64,000 nt of DNA from Phycomyces nitens (GCA_022702545.1 JAHRBC010000001.1:9858001-9922000), one strand, 5' to 3'. Positions 34,281 to 45,545 are shown, counted from the first letter of the stretch. Notes: generated by a model from the sequence alone, not told the origin. A program made the numbers and translations.

Positions 34281-35368
34281 GTATTTTTTATGTAGAAAAA
34301 TATTCCATCCAAATAGCAGCAGGCAACCGGGTAGAAACGGCTAGGCCATAGGAATAGGCGTAATAGTAGACCCTAAACCTAGAAACATTCTATTCTTTCT
34401 AATAAAAATAAAAACGTAAAACATTACCAATCAATTATAAACGGGAAATCAAATAATGGGTGATATATTATTGGTCAAGAAGAATAAAGAAGATTAAATA
34501 CTACACTATGAGGATGAAAAAAGTGTAGTAAAGATGTAAAATACTACAGTGTTATTCTCTCAAAATAGATTCTTTCAAAACGGAACCGCACATTTAAATG
34601 CTTAATCCCCCCATAACCTAATTAGATATACCCGCCGAAAGTGCTACTGGACCTCAGCTGCAGCACCTCTTTCAATAATTATGCTAGCAATTATCACGAC
34701 ATACTGCTAGCAGCTAAGACCAGGTTGTTCTCAAGCGGAATTATATGTAGAGTCTATCATAATTCAGGTAATTACACTATTGTTTACTTATCTTTCCACA
34801 CTGGTAATCAAGCCCGTTTTTCCAGTGATAGTCCTTGTCAATCAAGTCGCGCTTGGTTGCTCGGGCCAAGGTTTTGAGCAAAAGACGCTTCATAGTCAAT
34901 TCGTGCTCTGTCAGAAGGACCAACTGACACAAAGATTGTCCTTCTGGGACCTCCTTGCACTTTGCTTCCCAGTCTTGACGATGAAGCATTTGCAGCAGTA
35001 TGCTATACCGTTGGCTATCATGCTTTCCTTTGAATTCTCCATCTGTATCAATCAATCGTTTTCCAAGCCGATTAGGATACTCAGTTAATTGCGCCCTCTT
35101 CACAGACTTGGCCACACGCTCAAGAGCTAATAGTAAATATATGTATATGTATTAATAAAACGATTGAATGCAAATAAGATAAGGAAACAATCTTACCACT
35201 TTGCTCCATGATACCCTGCTGTATTACGTTTACTTCTTCTTCATTGATTTTTGAGCCAAATTGGTTGTTAAACTGGTCTTGAAGACTGTGTAACATTTGT
35301 TTAATGTCTGCAACATCACGTTCAACTTTCTTAACAGAGTTGATAAGGGTAGTGTTTATGTCAGACAT

Positions 35369-36054
35369 GTTGATAAAGTGAATTATTAATAATATAAAAT
35401 ATAATGAAGGTTGTACTTTGAATTAAAGAATATATATACTTTGAATATATTATCACCTTGGTTTATTAAAAAGTATGATATATTGATATAATCATTTGCA
35501 AGGCAAAGCTAGGATATAATAAATGATTTACAGTTATCAGGAATATATTGGTGTGTAAATTAAGAATCAAAATATAAACGAGCCTTATAACTAATGTACC
35601 ATGGAGACACTATATATGTAATGGTTATAGTCTCTTAATAATCTAAAGTAAATGACATGACCCTAGTCATATCATACTTATTGTAATTATTGACCGACGT
35701 GTATTTTATCTATTACCACCATTATTAACCAAGACATGTCTTACCTATTACCAAAATTATTGACCGATAGGTAATTTAACAGTTATCGCCAACATTGAGC
35801 AAGAGACATCTCAACTACCATTGACATTATTATCAAGAGGTGTTTTGTCTAATAGATATATTAACCGAGAAGAATTTATACTGCCATCATCATCATAATC
35901 GTCACTATGAGAAATAGAAAAATTGCTGCAATCATTCAGTGTAAAATCAATCCATATATAAAGCTACTCTTTTTACCAAGCTATCAACATTAGATTTTTA
36001 TAACTCTATATTTCACATCCTCACCCAACCCAGCCAGTTACACTTTTTATTAAT
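35369..36054. promoter_or_regulatory. Divergent intergenic region between genes P and Q of S1
   Basis: About 690 bp separates the two start codons, so it should hold both promoters. Several direct repeats of a TATTACC-x(5-8)-TTA(T)GACCGA style are visible around 35690-35790 (TTATTGACCGA at 35688 and TTATTGACCGATAGG near 35757). No further gene is seen. Confidence 0.45.
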
Positions 36055-39000
36055 ATGTCTTCATCCAATATCAACCAATCGAGAGACAAAATGTCTATGT
36101 TGACATACCAGTGTGCTCAGTGTGCCTTGACTTTCAATAGTTACCAGCATCTAAAAAACCACAATAGACTTCACCAATGTTTGTCTGAAGATATTGAAAT
36201 GCAGGATGATGATGAATCTATGAGTGATTCAGGTAATAATACAAAAATATAATCATATTCACTGATTCACAAACACTTATTCAAAATAATACCTACCTTT
36301 TCTACAGATATCATAGAAGCCGATGAAAGCCTTTCATACAAATGTGGCTGTACTTTTGATACCACTGAGGGTAGCGCGCACATATACAATAGTGAGCAAA
36401 TTGGGCTCAATACCTTCACAAAAGCTGAACTATTGAGTATCCATCTCTCTCACTTGGTGGTCCAGCATAAAATAACTAGGGCAGCCTACAGAGACATTGT
36501 TAGGTTTGCTAACACACTCATTCGGGATCACGATGAGATCATGCTGGGTAAATGATATTACTTACTGTTATTTTACTTAACAATCACTGACATAAATTGT
36601 ATCATTCATTTTCTTTTTAGAGCCTGGAGCCAAGATTAGACATGGTGAAGGAGTAGATGTTCTACTCAAGAAGAAGTCAGATCTGCAGGGCTATGAATAT
36701 GATGTGTGCCCAAAGGGTTGCAAGCTGTACAACCTGGACGATGAGCAAGTTGAATGTGCAGCCTGTGGTGAACAACGGTATAAGCCAAATAACAGTATTG
36801 TTAAAGTCCCAATTGCCCAAATGAAGCTTTTGTCCATTGGGGACATTATATCCAAGATGTTGGCCGATCAAGATACCCGAGAGCTCCTACAATACAGAGC
36901 CAACAGAGAATCACGTGCCGGCGAAATCAATGATATTTTTGATGGCAAAAATTATAAGGAGCTCGTAAGACAAGGCATGTTCGCCAATCCCAACGATATT
37001 GCCTTGGGCATATATACCGATGGTTTTGTTAACCAGAAAAAAGGCAAAGCCTCATATACCATCATTCATTTAATCATTTTCAACATCGATCCATCCATAA
37101 GGTAATTAATATTTTAAACAAACAAAATACTAATTAAAAGCTTAGATATACCACCCCATACCTCATACAACTCGCCATTTTGCCTGGTCCTAAAAAACCA
37201 TCCAATTTGGATTCATTTTTAATACCCATCATAAATGAGCTAAAGGACCTCGAAGTTCATGGCCTCATTGTAAAGCACAATGGGGCTGAAATATGCCGAT
37301 CGAAAGTTCACTTGCTGCTCGCGTCTGGAGACATCCCTGCAGTTGCAGACATGGCCCATCTTGGGTCACATAGCAGTCTGTTTGGTTGCCGTATTTGCGA
37401 GACCAAGGGAAAACCAGCAGATAACAGAAGGCATGGAGTATACTTTGACGACAGCTCTGCTCCTCTAAGACCTGTTGAAGATTTTTATACCAGCAACCCT
37501 GTAAGTATATGAATATTCAATTAATCATTCTTTTTATACTAAATAATTATTTATAATAGATCAAAAATATATACCAGCCAAGTCTCTTTACCGAGCTCGC
37601 AACATTTTCAGGTTCATCATTTTTTGCATTAGATGAACTGCATTTAATTGCAAGAGGAATCGGCAAACACCTCTTTGAACTTATATCCGTCGCTCAATCT
37701 AAAGACAAAATTTTTTACTATACCCAAGAAGACAATACCCAGTCAGCAGACAATTACCCTTTTTATATACCCAGATCTGACTTGGAGACCATTGGCAACT
37801 GCATTTCCAACTCTAGGCAGTTTATACCCGTTTCATTCCAAGGCAGCTTCGACAATATATTCCAGAAAATCGATGGCACTCGTGCAGTAGATTGGCTCGA
37901 TTTCCTCCTTTACATTATACCCACAGTTGTCGTCCCCTATTTACCAAGCAGGGCTGCAAAAATTGCCGTCTTGTCCTTGGTAAAAGGGTGTGCACTTGCC
38001 TTACAGTGGTCACTCACATATACCCTGATCGACGAAATGGAAAGGTATGTCAAACAAAAGTGAATCATTACTTTTATTTAACATTTATTATTACCTTTTT
38101 TCAATAGGCATTTCAAAGACTGGCATGCATTCCTATTATACCAAGTTCATCAAAAGACACTATCTCATAGTGTCTTCCGACCAGTCCAGCATTATCTCAT
38201 CCATATACCCCATATCATAAGACGCCAGGGCCCTCTAAGGAGTTATTCTACCAGATCAATGGAGAGGGTCATTGGCGTCTATTCCAAGCTCATTAGGTCA
38301 AAGTCCAAAGGCAGGCGAAATGCCAGCTTACTCGTAGAACGATTTGCGATCCACAGATATATCCATACAGCCATCGATCTTCATAACCATACCAGCATCA
38401 TTCATCCTCATACCTACAACGAATCAAGTTTCATAAATATACCCAACGATGAAAGTGGTGCCCAGCTATGGGAACCATTTCATCATAATACCCAGTTGCT
38501 TGATGATACCATTGAAGGCATAAGCAGCAACATTGTGAGAAATGCGTTGCTCAGATATTATACCCGAAATACCACCACATATACCACTGAGCTCGCTGAC
38601 TCATCAATTGTTGTTGCTTCCCGCCTTTGGAAAGACTCTACAGTGTACTCTTCATCCATATACCGAAAAATGAAAAACGAGACCAGCCGCGGTAACCATC
38701 ATATCATGTTTACTTGTACATATAAAAAGTAAGTATTGGTATTAGTCGAAATACAAAGTAGAGATTGCTCACATTCTTAAATCTTCATCTAGTCATCGCA
38801 ATATACCCATCCAAAGCTGGCTCGTTGGCACTGTAGAGTTTTATTTTCAGCATAAAGATACCCATGGCATAACCCACTTTTTGGCATTTGTTGATGTCAT
38901 GAAAGAGCATACCACAGCGGCACATGACTTTTCTGTCCCGATTGTAAAGAAGAGACCAACTGATACCCTGCATGGACATATACCCTCACCAACTTTTGCC

Positions 39001-39141
39001 GTCATCAATGTAGATGACATCATCCATCAAGTTGGTCTCATTCAATACCCACCAAACAGCAATCAATTTTTTGTGATTGCGCCATATTTTGTTTTTAATA
39101 CCAACTTACGTATCACCAAGGGTAACCTATCAATCCTATAA
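36055..39141 (+). CDS. Gene Q, intact Tnp2-type transposase of CACTA element S1 (seven exons)
   Basis: Exons 36055-36232, 36308-36547, 36621-37101, 37146-37500, 37560-38044, 38108-38728 and 38793-39141 join to 902 aa. Exon 1 encodes a classical C2H2 finger (YQCAQCALTFNSYQHLKNHNRLH spans residues about 18-40). Exon 3 has paired Cys motifs (CPKGC, CAACG). Exon 4 has ILPGPKKPSNLDSFLIPI, the tnp2 signature, followed by ASGDIPAVADMAHLGSHSS and CRIC. Exons 5-7 contain ALDELHLIARGIGKHLFEL, RSMERVIGVYSKL and a C-terminal GNLSIL. The family acts in the nucleus on the CACTACGGC tips. Odd feature: ATACC is greatly over-represented on its coding strand. A decayed paralogue lies at 47758-48635. Distinct from the B genes. 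Confidence 0.88.
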
Positions 39142-39539
39142 TCATTCTCTTATTTTCTCATACCCAAATATTTAATACCAAATAAAACAAAGTGGCTAAT
39201 AATGTCAAAAACAAAAATTCGGTTTCAAAAACGGCAGTTATGTTACCGTTTCGTTCACACAGGACAAAAATTATTTTTTTCAAGAATGCTCAACATCTTC
39301 AACACCAAATAAAATGCTCATTTCGATAAACAATGTTGCCTAAAAATTTACGGGCCCTTTCTATGGTACTACAACTACCTCATTGCCAGATGAAAAGAGA
39401 TTCCATGCGACTTTTATGAATCGGCATCGATGACATTACCTTTCAACCACAATCTGCGGAGAAAAAGCAGTCTAAAATCAGAAAAAACGGCAGTTATGTT
39501 ACCGTTTCAGTAGCTGTTCCCACTCCTCTCGCCGTAGTG
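39142..39539. other. Right arm of S1 with subterminal motifs
   Basis: Contains AAACGGCAGTTATGTTACCG blocks near 39230 and 39486 and ends with the tip GCCGTAGTG. The same arm, diverged, forms 47348-47700 of S2. Confidence 0.75.
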
Positions 39540-40071
39540 TATATCAGAACACTACCGCAACCACCTAAATTGCCACCTGACCCTATTTTCAGGTATTGTT
39601 CAGTAAAGAAGCACCTGATCCAAGTAGTATCAAGTAGGCTGGTAGAAGCGGCAAGGATAGACCGTAATAGTATTAGAACTCGTGTATAGAACAATTCTAT
39701 TCTTTCCAATAAACACAAATATAAACCATAAACAACCTAATAAGTACGGGATATAAAATAATTGAGAGTATATCACTGGTCAAGAGTAATAAAGAGGATA
39801 CCAAAATCAATAAATAATGGGCTATCTACTGTAGGCAAAGTACCTTATACTACAGTTATGTGACTTCTCAAGGGTGTAGGCAAAGGAACCTCGCCATTCT
39901 ATTTTTAATAGACTTATTGAATATAATAAAATTAAAACTGAGATTTGCATAGGTAATTCTGGTATTCACTTCAAGTTGACATATTAAGAATACTAACTCC
40001 CCTTACTAGCATCACCCCTAGTGGACTAAACACCAGTGTTTAGTGCGAAAATGCTCAGGCACCAAAGGTAC
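39540..40071. mobile_element. Right part of a CACTGG-family transposon, probably T4
   Basis: Begins within an intron (TATATCAG) and contains the last micro-exon (AACACTACCGCAACC... ending TTTTCAG at about 39591), matching T7 52397-52441 in reverse. It continues to the gypsy1 insertion at 40072 and resumes at 45546. In T4 the corresponding end is missing, and orientation agrees. Confidence 0.65.
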
Positions 40072-40412
40072 TGTGATATTTGTAGTAGAAATTGGGACGG
40101 TGGATACTTTGAGACTCTTTATTGTGGTTTAGAAAAAGTTAAAGTATATCCAGTTCTTGATTTAAGAAGTGTGTTAACTTAGTATTTATAATTATTGTTA
40201 TAATTCTTATCAGCTTGGATATTCATTATCATAATAGCTGTGTTATTAGTTAATAGGTATTTTGGGACTTTGTCCCACAATAGATTGGGTATGGTATTTT
40301 CATATTTGGATAAGGATTTCTGGATGGTATAGTTTGTCTTGATTTTAGATAATCCAGCTATCTGGGTTTATATATCACTTTTCTCTGATATACCATTATG
40401 CCAAATACAACA
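40072..40412 (-). repeat. 3' LTR of gypsy1
   Basis: TG...CA bounded on the minus strand (starts TGTTGTATTTGGC, ends AATATCACA). The pol stop codon TAA at 40415-40413 lies directly against it. Confidence 0.95.
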
Positions 40413-43101
40413 TTACCCCCCTCCAGACTTGACTTTAGTTAAGCGCTTGCTTTGGCGTCTATTATCGTAGTTCTTCTTGGAGATGGAGTTTGTTTTGTTT
40501 TGTGCACTGAGAATCTTGGTCTGGTCCTTTCTTGGACGTCCTCTTGGTCTTTTTACTACAAGCTCATTCGTGATATTCTGTTTGTCTCTGCGTACCCAAT
40601 ATTCTTGGATTGTTTGGAGATCTGTAAACTTATCCGGTGTGATCCAGGCATCTTCTTCTGGTCCATATCCTTTCCATCTCACCAGAAACTCACGCTTGCC
40701 AGCGTTGCCTCTGTGATTGATGATTGCCTGTACTTCAAACAGTTCGTCTTCGAGTATTGCCTCGTCCATCGATATCAATTTCAAATCCGATGGTGGGTAA
40801 TCTCTAGGCAAGAGTGCTCCTGTCTCATCTTGTAATACATATGAGCCTCCTTTGGTTTGACGGATTACTGTGTATGGTCCTTGATATGCTGGAGCTAATT
40901 TGCTGCTTCTTGTAGGTAGTTTGATCATTACATAACTACCATTGTCAATTCTTGCGATTCGATGCGTGCTATCAAACTTTTCTTTTTGTATGGCCGTAAT
41001 TCGATCAGTTCTGTCTTTAATGGCTGGAAACACAACTTCTGCCATATGATCGATACGTTTGATAAGTTCGTCATAGGTCATTGGTTTCGATGGTGTAGAT
41101 TTGGGATCTCTATAGTCCTCAAAAGCGTTCATTTGTCTAGCAAACATCAGTGAAAATGGAGCAGTATTTAACCTTTTTGACATCTTATTATTGATTGCCA
41201 ATTGTACAGCTGGGAGATAATAGTCCCAATCTTTTCCAGTTCCTGCTACCATCTTTCTGATGACTTGCATAGATGTCTGTACCCATCTCTCTGCTAGGCC
41301 ATTTGCTCTAGGGTGGTATGGTGTTACAAGTCTATGATCGACTCCTGTATTCTGTAGTAATTTCTTCATCAGTTCATTCTTGAACTCTGTGCCATTATCA
41401 GATTGTATGATTCGTGGAAACCCGAAATCACCAAATATCTGTACTAGTGTTTTGACAATAGTGTCCGATTGTTTGTTCGGAATTGCTCTTAATAAGCAGA
41501 AGCGTGTGCAAACGTCTACCATTACAAATAGGTATACATTACTCTCTGTCGTAGGATGTAATGGGCCAGCTAGGTCGATTGCCCAGTGGTCTCCTGGTAC
41601 ATATGCATGGATAGGTCTTAGAGGATTATAGCCTTTCTTAGTGATATTATATTTCTGACAAGATGGACATTCCTTTACACATTCAAGTGCATCTTGGATC
41701 ATATTTGCCCAATGTATACCGTTCTTGTGATTCAATTCTACTATGTGTTCTGCACCAAAGTGTCCAAAGAGATGCGCTTTCATTAATATATCTTTGCGCT
41801 CTTCTTCTGGAGGTGTCATATAGTCTATGGTATCACTCTTTGTCTTGACCGTAAATACTCTTTGGTCCTTTGGTTTAGATGTGTACTCAATTTGTTCAAA
41901 CTTCGGATTCTGCTGAGCCTCTATTTTGTCTTGAGATGGCTTCAGTGCCTCATTACCCCCCTCCAGACTATTTTCCGGGGAGAATAGACGAGATAAATAA
42001 TCCGGTAACTTGTTGCTGATGCCAGGTATGTGTACCACATCATAATTATAATCAAGTAATGTATCCATCCACTGGATCATCATGGGGTTCGCCACCTTTT
42101 GCGTGTGGATATATGTCAAAGCCTTGTGGTCAGTGTACAATGTGAATTTCTGTCCCCATAAGAATTTGTGGAATTTCTTAAGTGCGAATACCATGGCTAG
42201 TAGCTCACGTTTCGTCGTAGAATAATTACGTTCTGATTTTGATAAAGCTCTGGCCATAAATCCAATGTACTTCTTTTGGTCATTGATATTTTGATACAGA
42301 GTAGCACCAATTCCTAGATTGGAAGCATCAGTGGCAACAAAGAATGGTTGAGATAAGTCAGGAAAGTGCAATATGGGGTTTGTTTGCAAAATGGCTTTAA
42401 GCTGCTCGAAACTCCGTTGGTGATCATTATTCCAAATCTTGGATAAGCTACCAGCGTTTCTGAGAGCATCCAGTGGCGCAGTAATGTGGGCTGCCACTGG
42501 TATGTATTCACGGAAATAATTGATGACTCCTAGAAAGCTCTGGATGTCTTTTCCTGTCTTTGGTATAGGCCATTGCAGCACATTCGTGATCTTTCTTTGG
42601 TCAATTCGACTGCCTTGTGCGTCGACTGAGAATCCCAGTAAGTAGACTGACTTCTGGGCAAAATGACATTTGTTGGGGTTCAAAATTAGATTGACCTCCG
42701 TCAATTTGTTGATAGCTTGACAAACATGATGGGTATGTTCCTCTAGATTCTTGGAGAAAATGACGATGTCATCCACAAACGTTTGTATAAAAGGCATGTC
42801 CTGAAATATCAAAGACATGACTCTTTGGAACTTTGATGACAAGGGCTTGAGTCCAAAAGGACATCCCTGGAACATATACTGCAGATTATTGTGCGTAAAT
42901 GTCGTTTTATGTTGATCCTCTTTGCGTATTTGGAAGCGATGGAAGGCGCTTTTTAAATCAAGTGTAGAAAATACACTTGCTCCTGCTAGAGTATCGAAGA
43001 TCTCTCGGATTAATGGCAAAGGGTATCGGTCATCAGGAAGCAATTTATTAATGTGCCGAGGATCAAGGCATGGTCTCTTGCCCGTCTTGTTTCCTTGTGC
43101 A
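40413..43101 (-). CDS. gypsy1 pol: reverse transcriptase, RNase H, integrase, chromodomain
   Basis: From about 43101 the frame reads DAQGNKTGKRPCLDPRHINKLLP, RT block STLDLKSAFHRFQI, catalytic FVDDIVIFS, RNase H ATDASNLGIGATL with TKRELLAMVFALKKF and TDHKALTYI, an integrase HHCC zinc domain (HFGAEHIVEL...CPSCQKY), DDE residues in AIDLAGPL, SDNGTEF and NGLAERW, and a C-terminal chromodomain (FLVRWKGYGPEEDAWI). It ends RLTKVKSGGG at the LTR edge. A one-base deletion near 43101-43105 puts it out of frame with the gag-protease segment in the middle of the RT palm, so it cannot be made from this copy without recoding. Confidence 0.9.
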
Positions 43102-45157
43102 TCTTTTTGTCAGCCAGAGTCAGTGGACTGTTCCATGCTGAGTTTACTGTAGATTTCACAATAGTTCCTTCTTTCAGCCAATTATTAACGGCCTCGTCTA
43201 TGATGGGTCTTAATGCATAGGGAATAGGATATTGTCTTTGGTACGTAGTCGCAGCTTCTGGTGTGTGCAATGCCACCACCGATTCAGGTACTGTACAAAA
43301 CGAATCTTTTGGTATTGCTTCATTAGCCTTAATATATGGTGTGACTGCTGAGAAAAACTTTGCTCTTTCAGCCTCTGTGCCGTAGGGTGCATTGTTTGGC
43401 TCAAGATCATCTATTATGGGCTGTTCCTTTTTCATATTTTCTTTATAATCATTTGCATTCCAAGACGTGGCAACACCCGTAAAGGCTATTCCCATCTTTG
43501 GCATAATATCAAAACCAAGAATAAGATCAACACCTTCGATATTCATATCGATAAGTTCAAATTCATGTGTAAAAGAGTGGCCATTAGCGTAACTAACTAG
43601 CAAAGGAGATGTCTTTCCTATACGTTGCACGGATTGTGCTTTACTTGCAAATGTTATGTTTCCTTCGATTTTTGTAATAGGTAGACTTATGAGTTTATTA
43701 TATAGTTCTACACTAATACACGAGACTTCGGCTCCGGAGCCCAGCAAGCCCATGAGCTGATGCTCATTCTGTAATAATACAGGGGTGTTTAGTGAGAATG
43801 GATTCAAATGATATTGTTCCTTATTTGTCTTACCTAGTGAGGTATACTCCAGTTCTTCGGACAGTTTGTCCACCATGCTGCCTCTTGATGTGCGTACAGC
43901 ATGCACAGCCACATTGGGCTTGCGCTGTTTATTCACAAAAGAGGTGTGGTATTCTGGGCATGTATGTCCTGGGCTCCATTGTCGGTGACAATGGTAGCAT
44001 TCCTTGGCCTTGGCCTTTTCCGCACGACCGGAGATGATCCTACATCCCTCCGTGTTGTGGGTGGTATTCTTACCATGCTGAGTGCAGAAGAATCCTGCAC
44101 TAGCTGGGGAACCCGAGGCTTTTCCAGAACGATGTCTGCTCGACCCGAACTGGAAAGACTGACCATCTGTGCGTCGGCGGGAGCCAGTGTGGGTCTTCTC
44201 GGCCTCGGCTCTAACCCTCTTCATGGGGCGAGTCAGCGTGATCGCCAGATCCAGGACTTGTTGGACGGTCTGCGGCTTGTGGGAGTTGCGGGTCCACCAG
44301 GCAACGTGGGTGGTTTGATGGAAGTGCGGGGTGAGGGAAGCCAAGAACCGCAAGGCCACAATCATGTCTTGCTTCACGTTGCCCTCGCGGCAAGTCCTCT
44401 GGAAACGGTGTCCATACTCTTGGACGGACTCGTCCTCTCTCATGGTCATGGTTAGCGCCTTGACCGACATTATCGCCTGCTGCTCCTCGGAGTCATAGTG
44501 CTGCTTGATCAGCACACGGGCCTCCTCCCACTTGCAGTTCTTCAACGCCAATGTACTTTTGTACCAGGCGTCGTACTCATCCACCATGGCATTCGGGAGC
44601 CATTTCGACCAGGCAATGTCAATGTGCTCCTTGCCAGTTGCGAGCACATTCTCAAACGCGGACAGGTAGAGCTCCACGTGTTGGTACACCTTGGCATCCG
44701 GGTTGGGGACGGAGTGACCAGCCAGTTGGAACAACGGAATGTCCCTCAAGTTGATGGCGGTCCCGTTGGTGTTGGTCGGGATGGGCTCTTGGGCAGCCGC
44801 AAGGAGTGTCCGGAATCTGGCCAACTGCTCGTTGGCATCGTCAACCTCCTTGCCAAGGGTCTTGGCAACCTCGTGGTCATCCTTGTCGGTGGCCTCATCC
44901 ACGGCAAGCATGAGGTCCCAGGCCTTCTGCTCGTACTTGCTGATCAACCTTTCAGCTACGGCCCTGGTATTCTTGCGCCTTTCTTCTCCAGAGACGGCGC
45001 CTTGCTCAGTCACCTTGGGAGCATAGCGGGAGTCGGCTAAGCCGGAAACACACTTTTGCTCGGAAGTGGTGTCTACTTCCATGAGCTCACTTGTGCTCTC
45101 CTTGTGGGCAGGGGCCTCTTGCTGGGCAATGGTAGGGGTCTCGTTGATGGAAGACAT
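43010..45157 (-). CDS. gypsy1 gag and protease, with catalytic Asp replaced
   Basis: ATG at 45157 (MSSINETPTIAQQE) opens a 715-aa frame. It includes a capsid-like region (KVYQHVELYLSAFENVLATG, WARVLIKQHYDSE type helices), a zinc-knuckle-like CYHCHRQWSPGHTC, and a retropepsin region where the active-site triad reads LLGSGAEVSCI instead of the usual D-S-G-A (GGC in place of GAC at about 43737). ILGFDIMPKMGI follows. The frame runs into the start of RT (NSPLTLADKK) before shifting out at a run of five A. The missing Asp should abolish protease activity. Confidence 0.88.
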   Translation of the reverse strand: MSSINETPTIAQQEAPAHKESTSELMEVDTTSEQKCVSGLADSRYAPKVTEQGAVSGEERRKNTRAVAERLISKYEQKAWDLMLAVDEATDKDDHEVAKTLGKEVDDANEQLARFRTLLAAAQEPIPTNTNGTAINLRDIPLFQLAGHSVPNPDAKVYQHVELYLSAFENVLATGKEHIDIAWSKWLPNAMVDEYDAWYKSTLALKNCKWEEARVLIKQHYDSEEQQAIMSVKALTMTMREDESVQEYGHRFQRTCREGNVKQDMIVALRFLASLTPHFHQTTHVAWWTRNSHKPQTVQQVLDLAITLTRPMKRVRAEAEKTHTGSRRRTDGQSFQFGSSRHRSGKASGSPASAGFFCTQHGKNTTHNTEGCRIISGRAEKAKAKECYHCHRQWSPGHTCPEYHTSFVNKQRKPNVAVHAVRTSRGSMVDKLSEELEYTSLGKTNKEQYHLNPFSLNTPVLLQNEHQLMGLLGSGAEVSCISVELYNKLISLPITKIEGNITFASKAQSVQRIGKTSPLLVSYANGHSFTHEFELIDMNIEGVDLILGFDIMPKMGIAFTGVATSWNANDYKENMKKEQPIIDDLEPNNAPYGTEAERAKFFSAVTPYIKANEAIPKDSFCTVPESVVALHTPEAATTYQRQYPIPYALRPIIDEAVNNWLKEGTIVKSTVNSAWNSPLTLADKKMHKETRRARDHALILGTLINCFLMTDTLCH

Positions 45158-45204
45158 TTTTCGGATAGTATTTTTTTTTAGAAGCGAGGGTTCAAAGTAA
45201 AAAA

Positions 45205-45545
45205 TGTGATATTTGTAGTAGAAATTGGGACGGTGGATACTTTGAGACTCTTTATTGTGGTTTAGAAAAAGTTAAAGTATATCCAGTTCTTGATTTAAGA
45301 AGTGTGTTAACTTAGTATTTATAATTATTGTTATAATTCTTATCAGCTTGGATATTCATTATCATAATAGCTGTGTTATTAGTTAATAGGTATTTTGGGA
45401 CTTTGTCCCACAATAGATTGGGTATGGTATTTTCATATTTGGATAAGGATTTCTGGATGGTATAGTTTGTCTTGATTTTAGATAATCCAGCTATCTGGGT
45501 TTATATATCACTTTTCTCTGATATACCATTATGCCAAATACAACA
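45205..45545 (-). repeat. 5' LTR of gypsy1
   Basis: Same 341-bp sequence as 40072-40412; no difference noticed by eye. Followed on the right by the second GGTAC. Confidence 0.95.

Larger units (their letters stand above)
28546..34827. mobile_element. Complete transposon T5 (CACTGG family), target duplication ATA
   Basis: Left tip CACTGGAAAAATGGGCTGG at 28546, right tip the reverse complement of CACTGGAAAAACGGGCTTG ending 34827; ATA flanks both sides (28543-28545 and 34828-34830). Length 6282 bp. It carries intact B5 (+), intact A5 (-) and a micro-exon arm. It sits inside an exon of gene P. All parts needed for transposition appear present, making it the best candidate for an active copy here. 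Confidence 0.95.
28059..35368 (-). pseudogene. Gene P of S1, split by transposon T5
   Basis: Minus-strand exons: 35368-35197; 35126-34828 continuing at 28545-28345 across T5; 28274-28192; 28119-28059. With T5 and one ATA removed the frame is open for 270 codons, and the exon crosses the insertion without a shift (LIDKDY then PAIKKEW). The protein starts with a heptad-like segment (VKKVERDVADIKQML), has a basic middle (KRMWCAKNLLRDTFKS) and ends in a nuclear-localisation-like RKRKRTRV. The intron after NSQ starts with GC rather than GT. A paralogous fragment at 48761-49164 shows the same exon plan and the same GC donor. Likely the TnpA-like partner of Q. Now disrupted. Confidence 0.75.
26577..39539. 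mobile_element. CACTA-type transposon S1 (ends CACTACGGC) carrying nested T5
   Basis: Left tip CACTACGGC at 26577 and right tip GCCGTAGTG at 39539 form a 9-bp inverted repeat; beyond it both arms are packed with CTACCGTTTT-type subterminal motifs. Without T5 and its duplication the element is about 6.7 kb. It holds companion gene P (-) and transposase gene Q (+) in divergent orientation. The flanking triplets do not match (CTT on the left, TAT on the right), so the present ends probably come from two different insertions. Confidence 0.85.
40072..45545 (-). mobile_element. LTR retrotransposon gypsy1 (chromovirus), target duplication GGTAC
   Basis: Two 341-bp LTRs (40072-40412 and 45205-45545) that I read as identical, flanked by GGTAC (40067-40071 and 45546-45550). 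Transcription is leftwards. A G-rich polypurine tract (40416-40428 region) abuts the 3' LTR. No TGG-type primer site directly follows the 5' LTR, so priming may be atypical. Identical LTRs imply a very recent insertion, yet the coding region has a frameshift and an altered protease active site. Confidence 0.95.

Noticed and set aside
43103..43110. Possible programmed -1 frameshift in gypsy1 at an A-run followed by G
   Set aside because: It lies in the RT palm, not at a gag-pol border, and lacks a proper slippery heptamer; a one-base deletion or assembly error is simpler.
43901..45040. Plus-strand open frames of about 180 codons
   Set aside because: Antisense to gypsy1 gag-protease, whose frame is clear.
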